Assembly: GCA_964421675.1 (NCBI GenBank)
Contig: CAYQXV010000005.1
Location: 1-64,000, forward strand
Direction of reading: 5' to 3'
Origin: CALLPQ01 sp964421675
GTDB taxonomy: Bacteria > Pseudomonadota > Alphaproteobacteria > Caulobacterales > Parvularculaceae
DNA: 64,000 nt
The notes under the pieces were generated by a model. The model saw only the letters and a program-made list of their open reading frames with translations. It was not told the origin of the DNA and did not search any database. The stretch's first letter is position 1; the number at the start of each line of letters is the position of its first letter. This document shows positions 14,951 to 23,538 of this stretch, one piece after another. The translations under genes and the position numbers were made by a program.

Positions 14951-16423
14951 TTATCTCATTAAAGGTTCGTCGAAGCTGCGCAATTTGCGCGAATGCAGTG
15001 CACCTGCATTGGCTTCGTCTCGTAACAATTCAACCGCGCGAATGCCAATTTCAAGATGTTGGCTGACGCGCTCCTGATAGAAGGCATCGGCCATGCCCGG
15101 TAATTTGATTTCCCCGTGTAACGGTCGATCAGAAACGCATAAAAGCGTGCCATAGGGCACGCGGTAACGATAGCCGTTCGCGGCGATGGTTGCCGATTCC
15201 ATATCGATTGCGATAGCGCGCGCTTGGTTTAACCGGACTGCATTGCGCTCAAAGCGCAATTCCCAGTTTCGATCTCCGGTCGTTACCACTGTTCCAGTGC
15301 GCAGTAATTCTTTGAGACCGGATTGTTCAATGCCGCTAATTTCCTGCACCGCTTGGGTCATGGCCAGTTGCACCTCTGCGATTGTCGGCAGGGGAACGGA
15401 GGGCGGTAAAAAGTCATCGAGCACGCCATCTTCGCGAAGATACGCATGCGCCAAAACATAATCGCCAAGCCGTTGCGTGCGGCGCAATCCGCCGCAATGG
15501 CCGATCATCAACCAAACATGAGGGCGCAATACCGCCAAATGTTCTGTGATAGTTTTTGCATTAGACGGGCCAACGCCAATATTAACGAGCGTAATGCCTT
15601 CATGCTTGCCTTGCACCAAATGATAGGCAGGCATTTGCGGTAATTTTCCAAGGGGCTCGGATGAGGGCGGTTTGCCCTTTTCGAAAATACGGTCGCCGGG
15701 CTCAACAAACCGTTCTGCACGCCCGGCCTCAACTTCTGCTTTTGCAAATTCGGTGAACTCATCAACATAGCGCTGATAGTTCGTAAACAGAATATAACGT
15801 TGATAGTGCTTGGGCCGAGTTGCGGTATAATGCTGGATACGGTGAAGAGAATAATCAATGCGTTCAGCACTAAAAAGGGTAAGCGGCATAGCGCCAAAAC
15901 GTTGCAAGATGCGATGCCCGTCAACAATATCATCATTGGTGGAAACCAGATTGGGCATGTGGAAATATTGCTGCAGGCTGGCGCGCATTTCTGCGGTGAG
16001 GGCAGATGTTGCTTTTTCGAGAGCAAATGTTAGCGGCATCGGGGTGTGCGACATGCCGACAAAAAGTTTGGCGTCAAAGCGCTCAACAATACGGGTCAGC
16101 TCTTCGGTTAAAAACTCTGTATAAAGTTTGGGGCGCGTGATGGCCGTGCCGTGCAAGCTCTCTGAAGCAACCCCGCCGAGCGCCAGCTTGCTGGTCTGGG
16201 TCGATTTTTCTGCAGATACGATTGCACATAGATAGGGATAGGTCGGCGTTTGCGGCGTGGTCTCGTCCAGCGTGCCCGCCACATAGGCGTCAAAGCGCGC
16301 GGTAATTTGGTCGATGGCGTCATCATATAAATGGATGAGACGCTCAACGGCCTCGCTGGCGGTTGCGCAAGCGACGAGATCATCGGCTGGCGCAAGGTCT
16401 AAAATCGCAGGGTTGTCGGTCAT
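14951..16423 (-). CDS. amn: AMP nucleosidase
   Basis: A 490-residue enzyme cleaving AMP to adenine and ribose 5-phosphate, thought to balance the adenylate pool. The N-terminal alpha/beta domain (to about 190) and the nucleoside-phosphorylase-like catalytic part (about 265-475) are both visible; landmarks are NIGVGPSNAKTITEHLAVLRP, MIGHCGGLR, AIDMESATIAANGY, and TLLCVSDRPLHGEIKLPG. I used ATG 16423; the longer frame starts at a TTG (16459) fused to its own ribosome site. The length compares well with the E. coli enzyme (484). It lies between the hydrolase at 16484 and bioB on the same strand. Confidence 0.93.
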   Translation of the reverse strand: MTDNPAILDLAPADDLVACATASEAVERLIHLYDDAIDQITARFDAYVAGTLDETTPQTPTYPYLCAIVSAEKSTQTSKLALGGVASESLHGTAITRPKLYTEFLTEELTRIVERFDAKLFVGMSHTPMPLTFALEKATSALTAEMRASLQQYFHMPNLVSTNDDIVDGHRILQRFGAMPLTLFSAERIDYSLHRIQHYTATRPKHYQRYILFTNYQRYVDEFTEFAKAEVEAGRAERFVEPGDRIFEKGKPPSSEPLGKLPQMPAYHLVQGKHEGITLVNIGVGPSNAKTITEHLAVLRPHVWLMIGHCGGLRRTQRLGDYVLAHAYLREDGVLDDFLPPSVPLPTIAEVQLAMTQAVQEISGIEQSGLKELLRTGTVVTTGDRNWELRFERNAVRLNQARAIAIDMESATIAANGYRYRVPYGTLLCVSDRPLHGEIKLPGMADAFYQERVSQHLEIGIRAVELLRDEANAGALHSRKLRSFDEPLMR

Positions 16424-16483
16424 GCACGCTGTTTGACTATAAATCGCGGCAAGGTTCAATCCTCAGACGCCAACGAATTTGCA

Positions 16484-17392
16484 TCAAACCAACGCTCTTT
16501 CGAACAGGGCCAGCATGCGCGCCCAGGCTTTCTCGGCCTGAACTTCATTATAGACCGTTGAATCAAGGGCACACCATCCATGCAGCGCCCCTTCATAGAC
16601 TTCGATTTCCGCCGGAACGCCTGCAGCTGCATAGGCATCGGCAAGGGCCGTTTTAACGTCTGGATTTCGCTCATCATCGTTTTGCGCAATTGCGTGGAGG
16701 ACATGGGCGGGCGATTGCGGGATTAATAGATGAGGGCTGTCCGCGCTATCGCGCACGAGCCCGCCGCCATGAAAAGAGGCTGCCGCGCCTACGCGCTCTG
16801 GAACCGCAGCGGCCGTGCGCATGATTAACGGGCCGCCCATGCAATATCCGGCAGTGCCTACCTTGCGGGAGGTATCGACGCCCTCTTGCTGGTCAAGAAA
16901 GCTAATATAGTCGCGTGCATCCGACATGCTGGCATCTTGGGTAAGTTTGCCAGCCATGCCGCGCAGCAAGTTGCGGGTGTCCGGGTCTTGAAAACTTGCA
17001 TCCGGTCCGACAACTGGTGCCTTCGCATCCCGGTAGAATGGGTTAACAACCAGTACGGAATATCCAGACATCGCCAGGCGTTTGCCCATGGCTTTATAGG
17101 CGGGTCGCAGTCCTTTAATATCAGGCCACATTACAACACCCGGATGCGTGCCTGTTGCGGGGCGCACATAAAAACTGTCGGAGACGCCCTCAGACATGGT
17201 GACCGCAACATTGGCTTCGATTGTTGCAACAGATTCGATTGGTTCATCGCTGGACGTTTGCTCAGATGCGCATGCTGGCACCATTGCGGCGAGCACAGCG
17301 CCTGCGCTCATCTTGCTGAAATCTCGGCGATTGGGAGCCTCGGTTGCGAGAAGATGGTTTTCATTGTCACGTTCTGTCAATTCATCACACAT
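16484..17392 (-). CDS. exported dienelactone hydrolase family protein
   Basis: A 302-residue alpha/beta hydrolase. ATG 17392 has AGGGAG seven bases upstream. After about 20 polar residues there is a twin-arginine-like export signal, NRRDFSKMSAGAVLAAMVPACAS, whose last part also resembles a lipobox (VPAC). The catalytic part fits dienelactone hydrolase: the nucleophile C in GTAGYCMGGPLI, ERVGAAASFHGGGL, and histidine in GALHGWCALD; the acid is probably in IAQNDDERNP. The family opens lactones or cleaves esters, and the substrate here is unknown. It may share a transcript with amn (about 60 bases apart). Confidence 0.85.
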   Translation of the reverse strand: MCDELTERDNENHLLATEAPNRRDFSKMSAGAVLAAMVPACASEQTSSDEPIESVATIEANVAVTMSEGVSDSFYVRPATGTHPGVVMWPDIKGLRPAYKAMGKRLAMSGYSVLVVNPFYRDAKAPVVGPDASFQDPDTRNLLRGMAGKLTQDASMSDARDYISFLDQQEGVDTSRKVGTAGYCMGGPLIMRTAAAVPERVGAAASFHGGGLVRDSADSPHLLIPQSPAHVLHAIAQNDDERNPDVKTALADAYAAAGVPAEIEVYEGALHGWCALDSTVYNEVQAEKAWARMLALFERALV

Positions 17393-17426
17393 GGTGTAAC
17401 TCCCTTTGGTGCTATAAAGGCGGACC

Positions 17427-17609
17427 TTACCGCGTAAAGCGTGCGACAACTAGGCCCTCCATTTCGCCCTTTGTGATGTTTACTGAAATGCCGTTTTCGC
17501 AATGCGTAAATTCTTTGCGGCGCTGCTTCGCAAGTGGTTGGCATTTGGGATTGAACGCGATATAACCGCAAAATGAACCACTTTCATGGCATATTATCGC
17601 ATCTAGCAT
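17427..17609 (-). CDS. possible 60-residue hypothetical protein
   Basis: A minus-strand frame of 60 residues with ATG at 17609, lying 34 bases upstream of the hydrolase start on the same strand. It has three cysteines in its first half and ends in a KGEMEGLVVARFTR tail. No ribosome site is convincing, and I recognise no family. It would fill part of the otherwise empty 17393-17773 stretch. It may be a real small gene in the hydrolase operon or a chance frame. Confidence 0.25.
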   Translation of the reverse strand: MLDAIICHESGSFCGYIAFNPKCQPLAKQRRKEFTHCENGISVNITKGEMEGLVVARFTR

Positions 17610-17652
17610 GCTTATTTGGCCGTTTGCCGCGACTTATGGCCAGTCGCTCTTA

Positions 17653-17701
17653 GGGACCCGGCTATTTTCCCTTGAGCGGCGTTGATCACCTGCCGGTTCC
17701 C
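17653..17701 (+). promoter_or_regulatory. imperfect long inverted repeat in the leuA leader
   Basis: GGGACCCGGC (17653-17662) and GCCGGTTCCC (17692-17701) can pair at nine of ten positions plus a G-U. A 25-codon frame starting at ATG 17608 runs into the left arm and has five or six leucine codons, though not in a row. This has the shape of a leucine attenuator but lacks a T tract and a run of leucine codons, so it remains a weak idea. Confidence 0.2.
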
Positions 17702-17773
17702 GCCCTTTAAAAATTAGGATTTCCGCCTGGAACGTTTGGCTATTGGACTGATGGTCTGCGCCAATGCCCGCTG

Positions 17774-19474
17774 ATGAGAGCGAATGAAGAGATGTTATCT
17801 GACCCGACCCGAAAATATGCGAGCTTCGCGCCAATAGAGTTGCCAGATCGCCAATGGCCCATGCGCCAGACCAACAAAGCGCCGATATGGTGCAGTGTTG
17901 ATCTGCGCGACGGCAATCAAGCACTCATTGAACCGATGGGCCATGAGCGAAAAAAGCGAATGTGGGAAACCTTGATCGCGATGGGGTTTAAGGAAATTGA
18001 AATTGGATTTCCGGCGGCCTCGCAAACCGATTTTGATTTTACGCGGTGGCTTATTGAGGAAGATAAAATTCCGCCGGGCGTGGCAATCCAGGTGCTTACA
18101 CAAGCGCGCGAAGATTTAATCCAGCGTACCTATGAGGCCATTAAAGGCGCGCGCGATGCGATTGTTCATATTTACAATTCAACCTCCACCCTTCAGCGCC
18201 GGGTCGTGTTTGACCGCGACCGCGACGGGATTATTGACATTGCAGTGAAGGGCGCGGCGATTGTCCATGAGCTGGCGGGCCAACGGCCCAGCGGCACCAC
18301 ACGATATGAATATTCGCCAGAAAGTTTTACCGGCACAGAACTCGATTTCGCGAAAGATATTTGCGAAGCGGTGATGGATGTTTTCCAGCCTACACCTGAC
18401 AATAAGGTCATTTTGAATTTGCCTGCGACGGTCGAAATGTCGACGCCAAATATTTATGCGGACCAAATTGAATGGTTTCACCGTAATGTCGCCAGACGCG
18501 ACAGCTATATTCTTTCACTTCATCCGCACAATGATCGCGGAACCGGTGTTGCCGCCGCAGAGCTTGGCCTTTTGGCAGGTGCGGACCGGATTGAAGGAAC
18601 CTTGTTTGGCAATGGTGAGCGATGCGGGAATGTTGATGTTGTAAACCTTGCGCTCAACATGTTTACCCAAGGTATTGATCCAGAGCTTGATGTTTCAAAC
18701 ATCAATGAATTGGTAAAGACCACAGAATATTGCAACCAATTGCCAATCCATGCCCGTCATCCTTATGCAGGTGAGCTTGTCTACACCTCATTTTCTGGCT
18801 CGCACCAAGATGCCATCAATAAGGGCTTTGCGGCGATGGAAGGGGGCAATAGCGAGCTTTGGGAAGTGCCCTATCTGCCCATCGATCCAGCGGATGTGGG
18901 GCGCAACTATCAGGCAGTGATCCGCGTGAATTCGCAGTCCGGCAAGGGCGGAATTACCTATTTGCTTGAGCGCGATTATGGCTTGAAATTGCCGCGCAAG
19001 CTGCTGATTGAGTTCAGTAAGGTTGTTCAGGAACGCGCTGATACGCAAGGCACGGAAGTCTCGCCTGACCAGATTTGGCGGGCATTTGATGAAGAATATT
19101 TAACCCGTCCGCAAGGCGCATTGGTGCTCGATGATTATGGAATGTCGCAAGATTCCAGCGCTGGCGAGGATAATGTGAGCGTCACCGTACAACTCTCGCG
19201 CGGCGGGGTTGCGGAAAAATTCACCGCAACCGGCAATGGTCCGGTTGATGCCTTTGTGACCGGGCTGGGCGCCCATCTCGGCATTGATATTGAGGTTTGC
19301 GACTATAAAGAGCATGCGATTGGCAAGGGATCTGATACAAAAGCAGTCGCTTATGTGGAAATTGCCGGGCCGGGCCGCTTGTATTGGTTCGGCGTCGGTA
19401 TTAATCCCAACATTATCACTGCCTCCTTCCATGCCGTTATCAGTGCAGTGAATCGATTATCGGCCGCCGGATAA
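17774..19474 (+). CDS. leuA: 2-isopropylmalate synthase
   Basis: A 566-residue enzyme making 2-isopropylmalate from acetyl-CoA and 2-oxoisovalerate, first committed step of leucine synthesis. It is of the long type (LeuA2): WCSVDLRDGNQALIEPMG gives the catalytic region, SLHPHNDRGTGVAAAELGL the metal-binding HxH, and the last 130 residues (from about FTATGNGPVDAFV) form the leucine-binding regulatory domain, so feedback control should be intact. ATG 17792 is an alternative start close to the usual family beginning; neither has a strong ribosome site. It is not next to leuB, leuC or leuD. Confidence 0.95.
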   Translation: MRANEEMLSDPTRKYASFAPIELPDRQWPMRQTNKAPIWCSVDLRDGNQALIEPMGHERKKRMWETLIAMGFKEIEIGFPAASQTDFDFTRWLIEEDKIPPGVAIQVLTQAREDLIQRTYEAIKGARDAIVHIYNSTSTLQRRVVFDRDRDGIIDIAVKGAAIVHELAGQRPSGTTRYEYSPESFTGTELDFAKDICEAVMDVFQPTPDNKVILNLPATVEMSTPNIYADQIEWFHRNVARRDSYILSLHPHNDRGTGVAAAELGLLAGADRIEGTLFGNGERCGNVDVVNLALNMFTQGIDPELDVSNINELVKTTEYCNQLPIHARHPYAGELVYTSFSGSHQDAINKGFAAMEGGNSELWEVPYLPIDPADVGRNYQAVIRVNSQSGKGGITYLLERDYGLKLPRKLLIEFSKVVQERADTQGTEVSPDQIWRAFDEEYLTRPQGALVLDDYGMSQDSSAGEDNVSVTVQLSRGGVAEKFTATGNGPVDAFVTGLGAHLGIDIEVCDYKEHAIGKGSDTKAVAYVEIAGPGRLYWFGVGINPNIITASFHAVISAVNRLSAAG

Positions 19475-19525
19475 ATGCCCGGCTTTATGGCTGGACAATA
19501 ATAGGCAGGGCAACGGGAACGATTT

Positions 19526-20860
19526 ATGTCGTGTTTATCACTAGCCTATCGCACGCTGATGGCGGGATGCATTGGCCTTCTGGCAATAGTGGGTCCAGCG
19601 ATTTTCGCTCCCGAATTGGCGCTGGCGCAAGAGGTGGGCGGCGATGCACCGATTTCCCAGGATGTTCAATTCGTTTTCAATACGCTGTTATTTTTGATCG
19701 CGGGCATGGCCGTGATGTTTATGGTCGCCGGGTTCTGCTTGTTAGAGGTTGGCCTGGTGCGCGCGCAAAATGCGGCGATGATTTGCGTCAAAACGCTTAA
19801 TCTTTTTGCCGTTGCTGGCGTCATGGTTTGGCTCACGGGCTATCATCTGATTTACTCGATTGAGCCGGGCGGATTTTTAGGCGAGTTCAAAAGCTGGGGG
19901 GCGAGCGAAGATCTTCGCTCTGAAAGTGTGTCGGCTTATAGCGGCTGGTTTTTTCAAATGGTTTTTGTGGCTGTCGCCGCGTTGATTGTATCGGGGGCGG
20001 TTGCGGAGCGTGTGCGTTTATGGCCGCTTTTAATCTTTGCTGCCTATTTAACGGGCCTTGTATATCCAGTGGCGGCTTCATGGCATTGGGGACAGGGATG
20101 GTTGGCAGCGCGCGGATTTACTGATTTTGCCGGTGCAACGCTTGTCCATGCGGTTGGCGGCTGGGCAGCGCTTGCGGGTGTATTGGCGATTGGCCCGCGC
20201 ACGGGCCGCTTTGATGCGTCCAGGCCTGTACCCATGCCGGGCAGCAATCTGCCACTGGCAACGCTCGGTACCCTGATTTTATGGCTTGGCTGGTTCGGCT
20301 TTAATGGTGGGGCTCAATTGGCAATGGGAACGATTGAGGATGCAGGCGCCATTGCGAAGATTTTCGTAAACACAAATATGGCCGCGTGTGGCGGCGTGCT
20401 GACAACCCTGTTACTGACCCAGTTTGTATACGGAAAAGTTGATCTAACGGTTATCTTAAACGGCGTCATTGGCGGCTTGGTTTCAATCACCGGTGATCCG
20501 CTCTCGCCAGCTATTTGGCAGGCACTCCTTATCGGGTCGATTGGCGGGGTATTGGTGACGGTTGCGATACAAGTGCTCGATCGATTGAAGATTGACGATG
20601 TTGTCGGCGCTATTCCAGCGCATCTTGTGTGCGGTTTATGGGGCACCCTTGTGGTTGCCTGGCCAAACCCGACCGCGACCGTTGTCGCGCAGATCACTGG
20701 AATGGGCGCGATCAGTGTTTTTGCGTTTTTGATGAGCTATCTTGGGTGGACCGTTTTGAAATATTCGATTGGGCTGCGCGTGCCGGTTGAGGCGGAAAAT
20801 ATGGGTCTTGATCGCGCAGAGCTTGGCCTTGAGGCTTATCCGGACTTCAAATTACGCTAG
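19526..20860 (+). CDS. amt: ammonium transporter
   Basis: A 444-residue membrane channel of the Amt/MEP/Rh family taking up ammonium. An N-terminal signal-like segment (to about 34, ALAQ) is followed by about eleven membrane helices. The pore residues are kept: D-F-A-G-A-T-L-V-H in TDFAGATLVHAVGG and the second histidine in AIPAHLVCGLWGTL. The first glutamate-rich ends and GLRVPVEAENMGLDRAELGLEAYPDF are the usual cytoplasmic tail. In many bacteria a PII gene (glnK) is directly upstream; here none is, though glnB is found at 34100 in the window. It may be regulated at the protein level by that PII. Confidence 0.95.
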   Translation: MSCLSLAYRTLMAGCIGLLAIVGPAIFAPELALAQEVGGDAPISQDVQFVFNTLLFLIAGMAVMFMVAGFCLLEVGLVRAQNAAMICVKTLNLFAVAGVMVWLTGYHLIYSIEPGGFLGEFKSWGASEDLRSESVSAYSGWFFQMVFVAVAALIVSGAVAERVRLWPLLIFAAYLTGLVYPVAASWHWGQGWLAARGFTDFAGATLVHAVGGWAALAGVLAIGPRTGRFDASRPVPMPGSNLPLATLGTLILWLGWFGFNGGAQLAMGTIEDAGAIAKIFVNTNMAACGGVLTTLLLTQFVYGKVDLTVILNGVIGGLVSITGDPLSPAIWQALLIGSIGGVLVTVAIQVLDRLKIDDVVGAIPAHLVCGLWGTLVVAWPNPTATVVAQITGMGAISVFAFLMSYLGWTVLKYSIGLRVPVEAENMGLDRAELGLEAYPDFKLR

Positions 20861-20928
20861 GGCCGGGTTTCGCGTTAGTCTCTTTAGCTTTCCTCTGGTC
20901 CTTTTGGGGTCCGCGCGCTGGCAAAATG

Positions 20929-20944
20929 GTTAATACTCGTTAAC
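20929..20944 (+). promoter_or_regulatory. GTTAA-N6-TTAAC palindrome upstream of ftsK
   Basis: GTTAATACTCGTTAAC lies 85 bases before the ftsK start, with a run of T residues after it. It resembles the CtrA box (TTAA-N7-TTAA) of alphaproteobacterial cell-cycle control, but the spacer is six rather than seven, so the match is not clean. Confidence 0.25.
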
Positions 20945-21029
20945 CCTTTTTTTTTGAGTTCATGGCAAGGTAAACGAAACCCTAACCCATTGCGTCTTCG
21001 ACGAACGCATATTTGCCAGATATTTTGCC

Positions 21030-23519
21030 ATGCCTCGAACTGTTCGCCGTACCTCACCCACCATTCAAAGAGCTGATAGCTCGCTCGATAGATTGCGCCA
21101 TTTCTCACGGCGCATTGCTATGCGGGCCGGGGGCGCGGCGCTCATCATTATTGCTGGATATTTAATGGTGGCGATTGGTGATTTTTCGATATCAGACCCC
21201 AGCTTAAATACAGCCAGCGCGGCCAGTGTTTCTAATATAACAGGCCCTCTTGGCGCGATGGCGGCGGACTTATTGTTGCAGACAATCGGCGGGGCGGTCT
21301 TTTTGATATTTGTCCCGATGGTCATTTGGGGGCTTTGGGCCTTGGTGCTGGGCACCCCTGAAGAGGTGAGCCTGACGGTGGTCATGCGGATCGTGCTGAT
21401 CCCGGTTGCGATCCTGTTTGGCGCGGGTCTGCTTGCCGTGTGGCCGGTGCCGGTTACCTGGCCATTTGCGGCGGGGCTGGGCGGCATTGTCGGCGACGGA
21501 CTTGCCGGATTGCTCAAACCCATATTTGGCGTGTTGAGCGCTCCCTATCCGGCAATTTTCACGGGCATGATTTTCGCTGCCGGGCTGCTTATGAGTTGGC
21601 CAAGAGTGTGCGGGCTAACCCGCGAGCGCACAGAAGACGTTCTCGATTATCTTGAAGATATGGTTGAGGGCGTGGTTGATCATATGGTGGCGGGTGCCGA
21701 ACGCATTGGCGCACTGATGGATCGTGGAGATGGGGCTGAGTCAGATGGCTTCCCGAAATCGAAGATTTTGCGATCTCTGCCGGTTCTGGAAGCGCGCGAC
21801 GGGGATCTCGACGATGAAGAAACCGCACGCGCGGCATCAGAATATGTGGAAGATCCAAGTTATCTTGAAGAGATCGATGATATTGAAGAAGTCATTGGTG
21901 ATGATGCGGCTAGCCGTCGACGCCAAATCATCCGTTCAGAGCCTAAAAAACGCCCCGGCAGGCGTGAGCGCCGGGAGGCCCAACATGAGCTTCCCGTGTT
22001 TGAACCCGGTAGCTATAAATTACCGGCATTAAATTTACTCGCTAAAGCTAATGAACGCGCCCGTACTGTCATCTCAGATGATGCGCTCGACCAAAATGCG
22101 CGCATGCTTGAAACTGTTTTGTCTGACTTTGGGGTGCGCGGTGAGATTATCAATGTTCGCCCCGGGCCGGTTGTCACCTTATACGAGCTTGAGCCTGCAG
22201 CGGGCGTAAAATCATCGCGGGTCATTGGTCTTGCTGATGATATTGCCCGGTCAATGAGTGCGGTCGCAGCGCGGGTTGCTGTTGTGCCCGGGCGCAACGT
22301 CATCGGGATTGAATTGCCAAACCAGGACCGCGAAATGGTCTATTTGCGCAGTCAGCTTGGGTCCAGCGATTATGAAAATTCACGAGGCGATCTGACACTT
22401 GCCTTGGGCGTTGATATTGGCGGCGAGCCGGTTTTTGCAGACCTTGCGCGCATGCCGCATCTATTGATCGCGGGAACGACTGGGTCCGGTAAATCGGTGG
22501 GTATCAATACGATGATCCTGTCGCTATTATATCGCCTATCGCCCGACCAATGTAAATTGATCTTGATTGATCCAAAAATGCTGGAACTATCCGTATACGA
22601 TGGAATTCCGCATCTTCTGTCTCCCGTGGTTACCGATCCGCGCAAAGCCGTCGTCGCACTAAAATGGACGGTGCGGGAAATGGAAGAGCGCTACCAGAAA
22701 ATGTCGAAAGTCGGCGTGCGTAATATTGCAGGGTTCAATGAGCGTGTCCTGCAAGCGCAGGAAGCAGGCGAGGTGCTCTCCAAGACGGTTCATACCGGTT
22801 ATGATGAGGATACGGGCGAGCCGATTTATGAAAGCGAAGAGCTTGATTTTGATGTCATGCCGTTCATCGTTGTTGTCATCGATGAGGTTGCTGACCTGAT
22901 GATGGTTGCCGGTAAAGACATTGAAGGCATGGTTCAGCGCCTTGCGCAAATGGCGCGTGCGGCGGGCATTCATCTTGTCATGGCAACGCAGCGTCCCTCT
23001 GTTGATGTGATTACCGGAACCATCAAGGCAAACTTCCCAACACGGATTAGTTTTCAGGTAACGTCAAAAATCGATAGTCGCACGATCCTTGGCGAGCAGG
23101 GAGCAGAGCAGCTGCTGGGCATGGGGGATATGCTCTATATGGCGGGCGGCGGGCGATTGCGCCGGGTCCATGGTCCTTTCGTTGCCGATGATGAAGTCGA
23201 AAAAATTGTCAAATTTTTGAAAAAACAGGGCAAGCCATCTTATGTGCAAGAAGTCACTGAGATGAAAGAAGGCGATGATGGCGCCATCCCCGGCCTTGAT
23301 GTGGGCGGGAACACAAATTCCGGCGATGCATTATATGATCAAGCGGTGGCAGTGGTTATTCGCGATCGAAAAGCGTCAACATCTTATGTCCAGCGCCGCC
23401 TGCAAATCGGCTATAACCGCGCCGCTACCTTGATTGAACGCATGGAGGAGGAAGGCATTATTTCTTCTGCCAATCATGCGGGCAAACGCGAGGTTCTGGT
23501 TGGCGAGGATGCCGCCTAA
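21030..23519 (+). CDS. ftsK: DNA translocase FtsK
   Basis: An 829-residue septal DNA pump that clears chromosome ends and activates dif recombination during division. There are about four N-terminal membrane helices (to about 195), an acidic linker (about 235-315, rich in D and E), then the motor: alpha-domain and RecA-like beta-domain with Walker A IAGTTGSGKSVGIN (about 480-493) and Walker B FIVVVIDEVADLMM, and the C-terminal gamma winged helix (RKASTSYVQRRLQIGYNRAA) that reads KOPS-like DNA signals. The linker is short compared with E. coli FtsK, as is usual outside enterobacteria. It converges with polA, 19 bases apart. Confidence 0.97.
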   Translation: MPRTVRRTSPTIQRADSSLDRLRHFSRRIAMRAGGAALIIIAGYLMVAIGDFSISDPSLNTASAASVSNITGPLGAMAADLLLQTIGGAVFLIFVPMVIWGLWALVLGTPEEVSLTVVMRIVLIPVAILFGAGLLAVWPVPVTWPFAAGLGGIVGDGLAGLLKPIFGVLSAPYPAIFTGMIFAAGLLMSWPRVCGLTRERTEDVLDYLEDMVEGVVDHMVAGAERIGALMDRGDGAESDGFPKSKILRSLPVLEARDGDLDDEETARAASEYVEDPSYLEEIDDIEEVIGDDAASRRRQIIRSEPKKRPGRRERREAQHELPVFEPGSYKLPALNLLAKANERARTVISDDALDQNARMLETVLSDFGVRGEIINVRPGPVVTLYELEPAAGVKSSRVIGLADDIARSMSAVAARVAVVPGRNVIGIELPNQDREMVYLRSQLGSSDYENSRGDLTLALGVDIGGEPVFADLARMPHLLIAGTTGSGKSVGINTMILSLLYRLSPDQCKLILIDPKMLELSVYDGIPHLLSPVVTDPRKAVVALKWTVREMEERYQKMSKVGVRNIAGFNERVLQAQEAGEVLSKTVHTGYDEDTGEPIYESEELDFDVMPFIVVVIDEVADLMMVAGKDIEGMVQRLAQMARAAGIHLVMATQRPSVDVITGTIKANFPTRISFQVTSKIDSRTILGEQGAEQLLGMGDMLYMAGGGRLRRVHGPFVADDEVEKIVKFLKKQGKPSYVQEVTEMKEGDDGAIPGLDVGGNTNSGDALYDQAVAVVIRDRKASTSYVQRRLQIGYNRAATLIERMEEEGIISSANHAGKREVLVGEDAA

Positions 23520-23538
23520 CTGGCTCTAAACACTTTTG

